Source of the DNA: Streptomyces sp. RPA4-2
GTDB taxonomy: Bacteria > Actinomycetota > Actinomycetes > Streptomycetales > Streptomycetaceae
Reading direction: 5' to 3'
Length of the DNA stretch: 64,000 nt
NCBI RefSeq assembly: GCF_012273515.2
Contig: NZ_CP050975.2
Coordinates: 7,378,001 to 7,442,000 of the forward strand
A model generated the notes under the pieces. That model was not told where the DNA came from, did no database searches, and saw only the letters and a list, made by a program, of their open reading frames with translations. The stretch's first letter is position 1. The number at the start of each line of letters is the position of its first letter. Shown one piece after another: positions 8,802 to 17,112 of the stretch. A program made the position numbers and the translations under genes.

Positions 8802-10559
8802 TCAGGGCGCCGAGTTCTTCCTGCCGGGGGCTGCCGCGTAGGCCTGGGAGGGGGTCATGGCGACTCCGTTGAGGCTGACCGTCCGGTACGTGCTCACCTT
8901 GGCGCAGGACTTCGACTCGTCGGCGGTCTGGGAGTGGGCGTTCGCGGTGGCGGCCTTGGTGTCGGCCGGAGCCCCAGGATGGCCTCCGGGGAAGCCGGTG
9001 CCGCTGGTCCAGTCCGTACCGATCACCAGGGTCAGTCCGCTGCCGGTGCCCTGCTCGAGGTGGGAGGAGGAGAGCCCCAGCGCGCGGGCGACGGTCTGGG
9101 CCTGCGCCTTCTTCCCGGTGCCGTACGTGAGCGTGGTCGTGGCCGCGCCGCCGGGGGCGTTGCCGGTGGTCGTACCGGAGCTGAAGCCCCGGTCGATCAG
9201 GGCGCCGGCGACGGCCGAGGCGCGGCCGCTGATGCCCGTGCCGTTCTCCACCGTCACCGCGATCCGTGCGGCGGGTACCGCGGAGGCCGTGGCGGTCGCG
9301 GTGGCCCCGGCGGACGTCCTGCCGGAGGCGCCTGTCAGGGACTGGTCGTCCGCGATGGTGGCGAACAGGCTCCGGGCGGCCGGGGCGGCCACGACCCGGT
9401 CGCTGTTGTTCGGGTCGGGCGCCGTCTGCATGGTGGCGAACGTGATGTGCTCGGCGGGGACCTTGTCCAGGTCGGTGGCGAGCCCGACGAGTTTCTTGAC
9501 GGTGCCCAGGCCGGTGTCCACCGTGAGGGCCTTGGTGGCGGCGTCGGCCAGCTTGTAGACGGCCGCGGGGTTGGTGAGGGTGCCCGCGCTCTTGAACTTG
9601 CGGATCATGGAGCTGAGGAAGATGTGCTGGGCGTAGGTGCGCCCCAGGTCGCTGCCGTCGCCGAAGCCGTGCCGTGAGCGGACGAACTCCAGCGCGGCGA
9701 CACCCTTGAGGGTGTGGGTGCCCTTGGCGAGCTTCAGGTGCGAGTACGTGTCGTAGACGTTGGCGTCGACGCACGCGGACACCCCGCCCACCGCGTCCGA
9801 CATCTTCACCACGCCGGAGAAGTCGAGCTGGACGAAGTGGTCGATGGGGATGCCGGTGAGCTGGTGCACGGTGGCCACCTGGCACGCCGGACCGTACTGC
9901 AGAGCGCTGTTGACCATGCCGGTGTAGCCGGCGGTGGACGTACCCGTCGCGCTGTTCTTGCAGGCGGGGACGCTGGTCACGGTGTCGCGGGGAATGCTCA
10001 TCACGGTGGCGTCGGACCGGTCGGCGGAGATGTGCAGCACCATCTCCACGTCCGCGTTGCCGCTTCCCGACTGCACGCCCGTCTGTGAGCAGCCGCCGCC
10101 GAGTTTGCAGTCGCTCGCGCTGGTGCGGCCGTCGCTGCCCATCACCAGGATGTTGATCGGTGTCCGGCCGAAGGAGTCGGCCTTCTCCTTGCCCGCGCTG
10201 TCGCTCGCCGTGCCGTCGGTCAGCGGGACGCTGTGGAGGTTGCCGTTGAGGTGCTCGTAGAACCACCATCCGGCGCCCGCGGTGACCATGAGGAGGAGCG
10301 ACAGGGATATCGCGGCCGTCCGCAGGATCCGCCTGCCGCGCCGGGCGGGCCGGGCGCGGCGCCGGGACGCGCCGCGGCGCGCCCGACCGTGTGCCGCGGA
10401 CCTGGCACGTGTTGCGGACCCGGCACGTGCCGCGGAGCCGGAGGCGGCCCGGCCATCCGTCCGGGCAGCGGCGGAGTCCTCGCCCGCACGCTGCCGGGGC
10501 ACCGCCGGCGCGCGCCGGCGCGTGGCCCGTCCGACGGGGCCGTCCCCTGGGTCAGTCAT
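8802..10559 (-). CDS. LCP (LytR-CpsA-Psr) family cell-wall polymer ligase with LytR_C domain
   Basis: 585 residues, ATG 10559 preceded by GGGAG. An Arg/Ala-rich cytoplasmic tail (1-75) leads to one membrane helix (about 80-100, AAISLSLLLMVTAGAGWWFY). The extracellular LCP catalytic domain follows, with NILVMGSDGR, SIPRDT and the RSRHGF arginine segment. A LytR_C domain (about 440-530, VENGTGISGRASAVAGALIDRG) completes the protein. LCP enzymes transfer undecaprenyl-linked glycopolymers to peptidoglycan or arabinogalactan-like acceptors. Two linker regions are Ala/Thr-rich. The 274 bases upstream of the start (10560-10833) carry no gene; an AT-rich stretch at 10650-10680 may hold the promoter. 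Family call is secure; the attached polymer is unknown. Confidence 0.92.
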   Translation of the reverse strand: MTDPGDGPVGRATRRRAPAVPRQRAGEDSAAARTDGRAASGSAARAGSATRARSAAHGRARRGASRRRARPARRGRRILRTAAISLSLLLMVTAGAGWWFYEHLNGNLHSVPLTDGTASDSAGKEKADSFGRTPINILVMGSDGRTSASDCKLGGGCSQTGVQSGSGNADVEMVLHISADRSDATVMSIPRDTVTSVPACKNSATGTSTAGYTGMVNSALQYGPACQVATVHQLTGIPIDHFVQLDFSGVVKMSDAVGGVSACVDANVYDTYSHLKLAKGTHTLKGVAALEFVRSRHGFGDGSDLGRTYAQHIFLSSMIRKFKSAGTLTNPAAVYKLADAATKALTVDTGLGTVKKLVGLATDLDKVPAEHITFATMQTAPDPNNSDRVVAAPAARSLFATIADDQSLTGASGRTSAGATATATASAVPAARIAVTVENGTGISGRASAVAGALIDRGFSSGTTTGNAPGGAATTTLTYGTGKKAQAQTVARALGLSSSHLEQGTGSGLTLVIGTDWTSGTGFPGGHPGAPADTKAATANAHSQTADESKSCAKVSTYRTVSLNGVAMTPSQAYAAAPGRKNSAP

Positions 10560-10833
10560 CTCGCACTCCCACGAAACGGTCGGGCCCCTCAGGCCGTCGG
10601 TGCTGTGGCGAAGGGGGATTCCGGGGGATTCCCACTTGCTTGCGTGGTTGCGCAATATAGCAATCGCATATGACAACCCTCGGGGCGCCCGGCTTCTCCA
10701 CAGTGAACGGCCGTGCTCCACCCCCCTCGGCGGCCGATCCAAGCACTGATTCCTGTGGGCCCGCTGGGAGGGGTGGTGCGGGTGGGCGGTTCGCGGCGAG
10801 GACGAGGAGCCGGGGTGCGGAGCCTTCGCGAGG

Positions 10834-10873
10834 GGGCGGAGTCCGCCGGTTCCGGAACCGGCGGACTCCGCCC
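10834..10873 (-). terminator. Perfect 40-bp palindrome after the glycosyltransferase gene
   Basis: The 20 bases GGGCGGAGTCCGCCGGTTCC are followed immediately by their exact reverse complement, ending three bases before the stop of the glycosyltransferase. As RNA it would fold to a very stable stem with a 4-base tip. No T tract follows. Terminator is the simplest reading; a protein-binding dyad is possible because it also lies upstream of the LCP gene. Confidence 0.75.
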
Positions 10874-10876
10874 GTT

Positions 10877-12106
10877 CTAGAACGGTTCCGGGAGGGGTTC
10901 GGGGAGGGGCTCGGGAACGGAGAGGGACACCCGTCCCGCCGACCCGCCGCGGACCCGCTCGACGAGTCCGGCGTACGCGGCGATCATGCGGGTGCGGCTG
11001 AACCGTTCGCGGCTGAGGGCGAGGGCCTGGGTGAATTCGGCGCCGCGCTCCACCGCCTCGCACCAGGCCTGCGCGACCGCCTCGGCGTCGAGCGGGGTGA
11101 GGAAGCCGTGCCCGGCGACGATCGAGGCGCAGTCGCCGACATCGGTGGCGACCGGGACGGCGCCGCACATCATGCCCTCGATCAGCGACAGCGGTGCCGC
11201 CTCGCCGCTGGAGGAGGTGAGTGACACCACGTCGGCGGCCGCGTAGACGATCTCCATGTCGTCGCGCACGCCGAGCAGCGATATGCGGTCGGTGAGCGGG
11301 GTCTCGTCACCGAAGGCGGCGAGCATGTCCTCGCGCAGGCCGGCGTTGGCCCTGGTCATCCCGGCGCCGCACATCAGAATGCGGCCTTCGGGCTGTCGGC
11401 GCAGCCAGGCGCGGGCCGCGCGCAGGAACAGCGGCACGTTCTTCATCCCGGCGTAGCGGGCCGCGAAGACGATCACGGGCGCGTCCGCCGGCACCCCCAG
11501 CGACGTCCGCAGCAGAGCGCGTCCGAAGGGGTCGGGGCGGAAACGCAGCAGGTCCACGCCGTTCGGAATGACGTGCAGCAGCTCCGCCGGGATCCCGGCG
11601 GCCGCGTACGCCGCCCGGGTCGACTCCGCGCAGCAGATCGCGGCGGCTATCCGGCCGTCCGCGACCGCGGTCCTCAGCTCGTCCAGGGCCGGTCCCTGGT
11701 TCTCCGGATCGGAGCGGTGCAGGCACACCACGACGGGCCGTCGGGGCAGTCCCGCCTGGTTGAGCAGGCCGAGCGGCTGCTCCTTGAGCGACAGGATGAC
11801 GTCCGCGCCCGCCATGGCGCGGGCGGTGGCGGCCAGTTCCGGCCCGGTGAAGGCGTCCGGGCCACCGGGTGCCCCGTGGCTGCGGCCCAGGGAGGTGACC
11901 GGAACGCCGGCGCCGGTCAGCGACCGGAAGCAGACGTCGTCCTCCATCCGCTGGCGGGTCGCCTCCCGATACATCTCGCCATTCAGGCTCAGCACCGAGT
12001 GGCGCTGACCGCCCTCATGGAGCCCCATCACCACATCGCTGTGCAGGATCCGGGCCCCGCCCGAAAAGAATCCTTCGTAGATCGACAGCACACGCAGTTC
12101 GTCCAT
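10877..12106 (-). CDS. Family 4 glycosyltransferase
   Basis: 409 residues. ATG 12106 has a GAGG eight bases upstream; GTG 12109 and 12115 are in frame alternatives. It is a GT-B fold enzyme. The N-terminal acceptor domain begins LRVLSIYEGFFSGGARI, the hinge region has HVIPNGVDLLRFRPDPFGR, and the donor-binding motif SSSGEAAPLSLIEGMMCGAVPVATDVGD holds the E-x7-E pair of GT4 enzymes. There is no membrane helix. The extreme C-terminus is a small repeat, PEPLPEPLPEPF. It precedes the LCP gene on the same strand, but the 317-base gap with a strong hairpin suggests separate transcription. The donor sugar and acceptor cannot be read from the sequence. Confidence 0.88.
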   Translation of the reverse strand: MDELRVLSIYEGFFSGGARILHSDVVMGLHEGGQRHSVLSLNGEMYREATRQRMEDDVCFRSLTGAGVPVTSLGRSHGAPGGPDAFTGPELAATARAMAGADVILSLKEQPLGLLNQAGLPRRPVVVCLHRSDPENQGPALDELRTAVADGRIAAAICCAESTRAAYAAAGIPAELLHVIPNGVDLLRFRPDPFGRALLRTSLGVPADAPVIVFAARYAGMKNVPLFLRAARAWLRRQPEGRILMCGAGMTRANAGLREDMLAAFGDETPLTDRISLLGVRDDMEIVYAAADVVSLTSSSGEAAPLSLIEGMMCGAVPVATDVGDCASIVAGHGFLTPLDAEAVAQAWCEAVERGAEFTQALALSRERFSRTRMIAAYAGLVERVRGGSAGRVSLSVPEPLPEPLPEPF

Positions 12107-12296
12107 CACGCGCACCTCACGGCCCGTCTCGCAGAGAGGGAGGAAACCTTTTCAACCCCTGTGATCTGCGGGTTAGCCGCTATGGACACAAGAGAAACTT
12201 GCGCGCTCGTGAACTCGTCGTTTCACATTCGGACACGTTCGGTTACGTCGCACCGTAGCGCCGGATGAGAGGGAAAAAACCGGGAGGCGCCGAGGG

Positions 12297-12311
12297 GTGC
12301 GATATTCGCAC
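12297..12311. promoter_or_regulatory. GTGCGATATTCGCAC dyad in the glycosyltransferase upstream region
   Basis: A 15-base dyad with 6-base perfect arms around TAT lies in the gene-poor stretch 12107-12363 between the glycosyltransferase start and the MarR remnant. The stretch is unusually A/T-rich in places (GGGAAAAAACC, GAATTTTTCG), as expected for a promoter region. No regulator can be assigned. Confidence 0.35.
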
Positions 12312-12363
12312 ACGCGCTCAGCGGTAAAGAACAGGCCAGAATTTTTCGGGACCGGGAGGCCGC

Positions 12364-12585
12364 TCAGCGCTCCGTGACGTTGGCGGTGAGCAGGCGCAGG
12401 AGGTGCTTGGCCGTGGCGTCCTGCTCGGGGGGCAGACCCATGGCGTCGCCGAGGGCGGGGGGCACCGTGTCCGCGCGCTCCCGCAGCCGGGCCCCGGTCT
12501 CGGTGAGGCGGATGGCGACGGACCGTTCGTCCTCCGCGCGGCGCTCACGGCGGAGGGTGTCCGGGGTCAGCGGCGTCCCGGTCGC
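12364..12585 (-). pseudogene. Remnant of a second MarR/OhrR-type regulator gene, in frame behind a MarR stop codon
   Basis: Immediately after the TGA of the MarR gene the same frame stays open for 73 codons and ends at a TGA (12364-12366). The product would contain LRRERRAEDERSVAIRLTET, the wing and C-terminal helix of an OhrR-like MarR protein, then RADTVPPALGDAMGLPPEQD and LLRLLTANV, matching the dimer-forming tail of that subfamily. The helix-turn-helix is missing and the junction (GTPLTPDT) looks like a compressed wing start. There is no start codon of its own with a ribosome site. I read it as the 3' end of a deleted gene rather than a functional extension. Confidence 0.7.
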
Positions 12586-13065
12586 TCAGGAGCGATCCCC
12601 GTCGGCCCGGAACAGTCGCGAGAGCAGGCTGTCGAGGGTGGCCCGCTCGTCGTCGCTCAGCGCGCCCAGCGCCTGGTGGGTGGCGTGCATCCCATCGCGG
12701 ACGCGTGCCACGACGGCCGCGCCCTCCTCCGAGAGGATGACGTTCTTCACGCGGCGGTCGGTGGGGCTGGCCTCGCGGTGGACGAGACCGCGGGCCTCCA
12801 GGCGGTCGATGATCCCGGTGATGTTCGACGCGTCGCAACGGAGCGTGTCCGCGAGGGACCGCATGGGGGCCGGACCCTGGCGCAGCACGTTGAGTGCCTT
12901 GGCCTGGCTGTAGGTGAGACCGTGCGCGGCGGCGGCGGTGGTGAGATCCGCGTAGAGGCTGACCATGGACGCCCAGAGGGTGTCGAGCAGCACGGCATGG
13001 GAGACGCCGGGGTGCCCGCCGTCCGGTGCCTCGGCGGAGCGGCTCGTTCCAGATGTCGCGGACAT
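12586..13065 (-). CDS. MarR family regulator, divergent from the exporter gene
   Basis: 159 residues, ATG 13065. A complete MarR winged helix: helix-turn-helix around residues 55-90 (LRQGPAPMRSLADTLRCDA, then SNITGIIDRLEARGLV), wing HREASPTDRRVKNVILSEEG, and C-terminal dimer helices to residue 155. It is divergent from the MFS exporter, with two direct repeats between the genes, the classic arrangement for a drug-responsive repressor of an efflux pump that also represses itself. An in-frame remnant of another MarR gene follows its stop. Ligand unknown. Confidence 0.9.
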   Translation of the reverse strand: MSATSGTSRSAEAPDGGHPGVSHAVLLDTLWASMVSLYADLTTAAAAHGLTYSQAKALNVLRQGPAPMRSLADTLRCDASNITGIIDRLEARGLVHREASPTDRRVKNVILSEEGAAVVARVRDGMHATHQALGALSDDERATLDSLLSRLFRADGDRS

Positions 13066-13083
13066 GGGACCAGCGTACCTGAA

Positions 13084-13147
13084 ACTTGACTACCTCAACC
13101 TTCGATGCTTACCTCTGTTCAGTTACTTGAAGACCTCAACCTTCAAG
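13084..13147. promoter_or_regulatory. Twin MarR operator repeats
   Basis: ACTTGA-NN-ACCTCAACCTTC occurs at 13084-13103 and again at 13125-13144, exactly 41 bases apart (about four helical turns). The second copy sits in a dyad, CTTGAAG (13126-13132) and CTTCAAG (13141-13147). The region is A/T-rich compared with its surroundings and lies between the MarR start (13065) and the exporter start (13199). Binding by the adjacent MarR is inferred. Confidence 0.7.
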
Positions 13148-13198
13148 AACTTGCAGCTTTATGTGGCTCCCGAGAATTTGCTCCTAAGGAAGAACGCC

Positions 13199-14785
13199 GT
13201 GACACCCTCCGATCGCGTGGCGCCCAGACGCCCCGCAGGCGACCTCTCGCTCGTCCTGGTCCTAGGCCTCGCGGCCATGATCGTCTCGATGATGCAGACC
13301 CTCGTCGTACCGATCCTCAGCATCATCCAGAGCGATCTCGGCACCAGTACCGCGAACGTCAGCTGGGTCACCACCGCGACCCTGCTGTCCGCCGCGGTCT
13401 TCACCCCGCTCCTCGGTCGCTTCGGCGACATGCACGGCAAGAAGCCCACGCTGATAGGGGTTCTGCTGCTGATGATCGCCGGTTCGGTGCTGGCCGCGAC
13501 CACCACGTCGCTGCTGTGGCTGATCGTCGGCCGGGTGCTCCAGGGCGCGGCCACCGCGATCTTCCCGCTCGCCCTCTCGGTGCTGCGGGAGGAGATGCCT
13601 CCGGCGAAGCTGCACGGCGCGATGGCGATGGTCAGCGGAACGCTCGCCGTCGGCAGCGGACTCGCCCTGGTGGCGGCCGGACTGCTCACCCGGGGCGCGG
13701 ATCCCGACTACCACCGGGTGTTCTGGCTCGCCGTGGCCCTCGCCGCCGTGGCCCTCGTCGGCGTCATCCTGCGCGTTCCCGCCTCGCGCTCGACGACCGG
13801 TGGCCGTACCGACTGGCTCGGCGCGGTGACGCTCGCCGCGCTGCTCGTCCTGCTCCTGCTGCCGATCTCGCAGGGACACGAGTGGGGCTGGTCCTCCGCG
13901 CGCACCATCGGTCTGTTCGTCGCGGCCGTGGTCATGGCGGCCGTCTGGGTGTTCGTGGAGCGGACGGTCCGCGGGCCGATGGTGGACATGCGGATGTTCG
14001 CCCACCGTCCGGTGCTCTTCACGAACCTCGCCGGTCTGTTCCTCGGGTTCGCGATGTTCTCCCAGTTCATCGGCGTGGCCTATCTGGCGCAGATGCCGAA
14101 GGGACTCACCGGGTACGGATTCGGCGCCTCGGTCTTGCGCGCCTCCGTCGAGTACCTGCTGCCCACCACGGTCGTCTCGCTGCTCGCCGCGCAGTTCGGC
14201 GGGATCCTGGTCGGGCGGATCGGGGCGCGGTTCACCCTGGCCATCGGCGCCGTGTTCGGTGTCGCCGGATTCGCGTGGCTGACCGCCGCGCACGACACCT
14301 CGGCCTCCGTCATCCTCGCGGGCCTGCTGATCGGCGTGGCCATCAGCTTCGGATACGCGGCCATGCCCGCCCTCATCGTGGCGAGCGTTCCGCACCACCA
14401 GACCGGCATCGCCAACGGTCTCAACTCCATCTCCCGTTCCGTCGGCAGCGCGATCGCCAGCGCGGTGATCACCTCGCTGCTGGCGTCCAGGACGATCGCG
14501 CACCTGCCGGCCGGAGTGCCCGCGCTGCCTGCCGAGAGCCAGTTCACCCTGAGCTTCGCGATCGCCGGTGTCGCGTTCGTGCTGATCGTGGTGGTCGCGC
14601 TGGTCGGCCTGACCCGGGGCGCGACGCCTGTGCACGTGGTCGACCGGAAGGCCGCGCCGGCGGAGCCGGTGACCGCAACGGCCGTCGAAGCCGTGGCCGG
14701 ACCCGCCCTCGCGGGGGTCACCGAAGAGGTCACCGGACGCGCAGGGGAGAGGGCCGAGGAGAAGGCGGACGCCGCGACGACCTGA
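13199..14785 (+). CDS. MFS drug exporter, DHA2 (14-helix) type
   Basis: 528 residues, GTG 13199 seven bases after AAGGAAG. It has fourteen predicted membrane helices starting at residue about 17 (LVLVLGLAAMIVSMMQTLVV). The family motif A appears as GRFGDMHGKKPTL in the loop after helix 2, and the motif C-like proline/glycine-rich helix 5 reads MVSGTLAVGSGLALVAAGLL. The polar tail (about 480-528) is cytoplasmic. DHA2 members expel drugs or cell-made secondary metabolites using the proton gradient. The divergent MarR gene and twin operators point to inducible export. Substrate unknown. Confidence 0.9.
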   Translation: MTPSDRVAPRRPAGDLSLVLVLGLAAMIVSMMQTLVVPILSIIQSDLGTSTANVSWVTTATLLSAAVFTPLLGRFGDMHGKKPTLIGVLLLMIAGSVLAATTTSLLWLIVGRVLQGAATAIFPLALSVLREEMPPAKLHGAMAMVSGTLAVGSGLALVAAGLLTRGADPDYHRVFWLAVALAAVALVGVILRVPASRSTTGGRTDWLGAVTLAALLVLLLLPISQGHEWGWSSARTIGLFVAAVVMAAVWVFVERTVRGPMVDMRMFAHRPVLFTNLAGLFLGFAMFSQFIGVAYLAQMPKGLTGYGFGASVLRASVEYLLPTTVVSLLAAQFGGILVGRIGARFTLAIGAVFGVAGFAWLTAAHDTSASVILAGLLIGVAISFGYAAMPALIVASVPHHQTGIANGLNSISRSVGSAIASAVITSLLASRTIAHLPAGVPALPAESQFTLSFAIAGVAFVLIVVVALVGLTRGATPVHVVDRKAAPAEPVTATAVEAVAGPALAGVTEEVTGRAGERAEEKADAATT

Positions 14786-14836
14786 CCGGGGGACGCCTCC
14801 CTCGCCTCTTCGGTCATCCCCGGCAGGACCGGGAAC

Positions 14837-14899
14837 GGCCGGGAACGGCCGGGAACGCTTCGCGCACCGCCCATCGGCATGCGCTGGCCGTTCCCGGCC
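14837..14899 (+). terminator. Long-loop hairpin after the exporter gene
   Basis: GGCCGGGAACGGCC (14837-14850) pairs perfectly with GGCCGTTCCCGGCC (14886-14899) across a 35-base loop. The left arm is part of a tandem repeat of GGGAACGGCC (two and a half copies, 14831-14856), so alternative pairings exist. It lies about 50 bases after the exporter stop. Confidence 0.6.
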
Positions 14900-14953
14900 G
14901 TCGCCGTATCCGCGGGGGAGCGGACCCTGCGGCCGCGTTCGGCTTGCCCTTGG

Positions 14954-14999
14954 AAACCGATCGGTTTACTCTGGCCCAGTTCGGTAAACCGATCGGTTT
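14954..14999 (+). promoter_or_regulatory. Two perfect AAACCGATCGGTTT operators before the SDR gene
   Basis: The 14-base palindrome AAACCGATCGGTTT is present at 14954-14967 and 14986-14999, 32 bases apart (three helical turns), 20-65 bases before the SDR start. The core ACCGATCGGT recurs before the TetR gene at 18140, so that TetR protein is the likely repressor of both genes. Confidence 0.85.
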
Positions 15000-15018
15000 C
15001 TCATTCTCGGGAGTTCCC

Positions 15019-15720
15019 ATGACATCCATCGAAGGTTCGGTCGCTCTGGTCACCGGCGGCAGCCGGGGCATCGGCCGTGCGCTCGTCCAGGGCCTGTACG
15101 AGCGCGGCGCCAAGAAGGTGTACGCCACCGCACGCGACCCGCGGACCGTCACCCACCCCGACGCGGTGCCGCTGGCCCTGGAGGTGACCGACCCCGCGTC
15201 CGTCGCCGCGGCCGTCGAGCAGGCGCAGGACGTCACCCTCCTGATCAACAACGCCGGCGCCTCGGTGAACGCGAACTTCCTCGAGTCCCCCGTCGAGGAC
15301 GTCCGCCGCGAGTTCGAGACGAACTTCTACGGGCCGCTCCTCGTCACCCGCGCGCTCGTCCCGGTCATCGAGCGCAACGGCGGCGGCCACATCCTCAACG
15401 TCCACTCGGTGCTCTCCTGGATCGGACTGCTGGGCTCCTACAGCGCGTCCAAGGCCGCCTTCTGGTCCCAGACCAACTCCCTGCGCCTGGACCTGAAGCC
15501 GCGCGGCATCGAGGTCACCGGACTCCACGTCGGCTACGTCGACACGGACATGGCCGCGCACGTCGACGCGCCGAAGTCGTCCCCCGACGCCGTCGCGGCG
15601 CAGGCCCTCGACGGCATCGCGTCCGGCGCCTTCGAGGTCCTCGCCGACGACCTCACCCGGCAGGTCAAGGCCCAGCTCTCCGCGGACGTCGCCGTGATGT
15701 ACCCGCAGCTGCTGGCCTGA
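15019..15720 (+). CDS. Short-chain dehydrogenase/reductase under TetR control
   Basis: 233 residues, ATG 15019. Classical SDR: cofactor loop TGGSRGIGRAL (Gly-rich, about residues 12-22), NNAG at about 78-81, catalytic Ser in HSVLSW and the YSASK pair (Tyr and Lys about 140-144). The residues after the second beta strand (ATARDP) favour NADP(H). No specific substrate can be read; such TetR-controlled SDRs usually detoxify aldehydes, ketones or quinones. Two ACCGATCGGT operators overlap its promoter, and the gene ends 12 bases from the convergent VWA gene. Confidence 0.9.
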   Translation: MTSIEGSVALVTGGSRGIGRALVQGLYERGAKKVYATARDPRTVTHPDAVPLALEVTDPASVAAAVEQAQDVTLLINNAGASVNANFLESPVEDVRREFETNFYGPLLVTRALVPVIERNGGGHILNVHSVLSWIGLLGSYSASKAAFWSQTNSLRLDLKPRGIEVTGLHVGYVDTDMAAHVDAPKSSPDAVAAQALDGIASGAFEVLADDLTRQVKAQLSADVAVMYPQLLA

Positions 15721-15732
15721 TCGGACGGCCGC

Positions 15733-17112
15733 TCAGACCGGCAGCAGGCGGCCGATCAGGTCGCCGAGCTGCCGGGCGTTGCGGCACTCGTGCATCTCGA
15801 CGAGTCCGGCGTACTCGGGGGCGGCGGAGTCGCCCGTGCCCCACTGGGACAGCGGCTCGGGGTTCAACCAGTAGACGCGCCGGGCCCGTTCGCACAGGTG
15901 CCGTACGGCCGGGAGGTTCGGGTCACCCATGTTCGTACGGGCGTCACCGAGGACGAACACGGTCGAGCGCGTGCCCACCGCGTCGGCGTACCGCTCGGTG
16001 AACTCGCCGAAGGCGACGCCGTAGTCACTGCTGCCGTGCCAGCCCGTGAGCGTGGCCTCCGCCCGGATCCGGGCACCCAGTCCCTCCGGATCGGCCGCCC
16101 CGTGCACCAGCAGCCCGGTCACCTCGTCGGTCCGGTTGACGAAGGCGAACACCCGTACCTTGCTGAACTGGTCGTGCAGCGCCTGCACCAGCAGCATCGT
16201 GAAGTCCGAGAAGCCCGACACCGACCCCGACACGTCGCACAGCAGCACCAGTTCGGGCCGGACGGGCCGCCGCCTGCGCAGCACGGGCCGCATCGGCACC
16301 CCACCCGTCGACAACGACGCGCGCAGCGTCCGCCGCAGGTCGATGGTGCCCCGGGCGGCACGGCGACGGCGGGCGGCGAGCCGGGTGGCCAGCTTGCGCG
16401 CGAGCGGCTGAACCACCGCGCGCAGCTCGGCGAGCCGCTCCCGGCCCGCGAACAGGAAGTCCACCCGGTCGACCGTCGGGGCCACCGCGCGCCGGGCGAT
16501 CTCGTCCCGGCCGCGCCGCTCGGCGACCCGGCGCCGCGCCTCCGCGGCGACCAGGGCGCGGAAGACCTCGATGCGCCGCCGGATCTCGTCCTCCAGCAGC
16601 CGGTCGGTGAACCCGGCGGCACCGGTCCGTGCCCGGACGTCGTCACGGGCGCGCGCCATCAGGGTCTGCGGCCGCAGCCGGTCGAGCGTCTGGTACGAGG
16701 ACCAGCCGTCCGACCCCGGCGAGGAGCCGTATCCGCCGAAGCCGTCCACCGCCTCCACCGCGAGCCGGGCCAGCAGTGCCGCGTCGTTGTCGGCGAGCGC
16801 GGCCGCGAGGCGGTCCCGCAGCTCCGCCCGGTCGGCGGCGGGCGGGTCGGCGCCCGGCGTGCCGGTTTCCGGCACCCCGACGATCCGCGGGAAGTACAGG
16901 TCGAAGGCCGGATCGAAGACCCGGCGCTGCGCCGTGCTGTGCAGCAACGCGGCGGCGAGACCCTCGCGCAGCCTTTCCCGGTCCGTCAGGCCGAGCGCCT
17001 CCATCGCGTGGGCGGCGTCCACCGTCTCGCCGGTGCCGATCCGTACGCCGTGCGAGCGCAGCGCGCCGACGAGTTCCGTCAGCCGTCGCGTCACTCCGGC
17101 CGGCGCGTTCAC
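15733..17112 (-). CDS. CoxE-like VWA protein partnered with a second MoxR ATPase
   Basis: 459 residues; GTG 17112 overlaps the MoxR stop by four bases (GTGA). The N-terminal half is helical and Arg-rich (RRLTELVGALRSHGVRIGTGETVDA), typical of CoxE-like proteins. The C-terminal VWA domain shows VLLCDVSGSVSGFSD (MIDAS Asp and two Ser), a Ser/Ser replacement around WHGSSDYG, and FVLGDART near the third metal ligand. In the related CoxD-CoxE pair, the MoxR ATPase and VWA protein assemble a metal cofactor on another enzyme; no cox genes are here, so the client is unknown. This pair is unrelated in sequence to the SWIM-linked pair at the left of the window. Confidence 0.9.
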   Translation of the reverse strand: MNAPAGVTRRLTELVGALRSHGVRIGTGETVDAAHAMEALGLTDRERLREGLAAALLHSTAQRRVFDPAFDLYFPRIVGVPETGTPGADPPAADRAELRDRLAAALADNDAALLARLAVEAVDGFGGYGSSPGSDGWSSYQTLDRLRPQTLMARARDDVRARTGAAGFTDRLLEDEIRRRIEVFRALVAAEARRRVAERRGRDEIARRAVAPTVDRVDFLFAGRERLAELRAVVQPLARKLATRLAARRRRAARGTIDLRRTLRASLSTGGVPMRPVLRRRRPVRPELVLLCDVSGSVSGFSDFTMLLVQALHDQFSKVRVFAFVNRTDEVTGLLVHGAADPEGLGARIRAEATLTGWHGSSDYGVAFGEFTERYADAVGTRSTVFVLGDARTNMGDPNLPAVRHLCERARRVYWLNPEPLSQWGTGDSAAPEYAGLVEMHECRNARQLGDLIGRLLPV

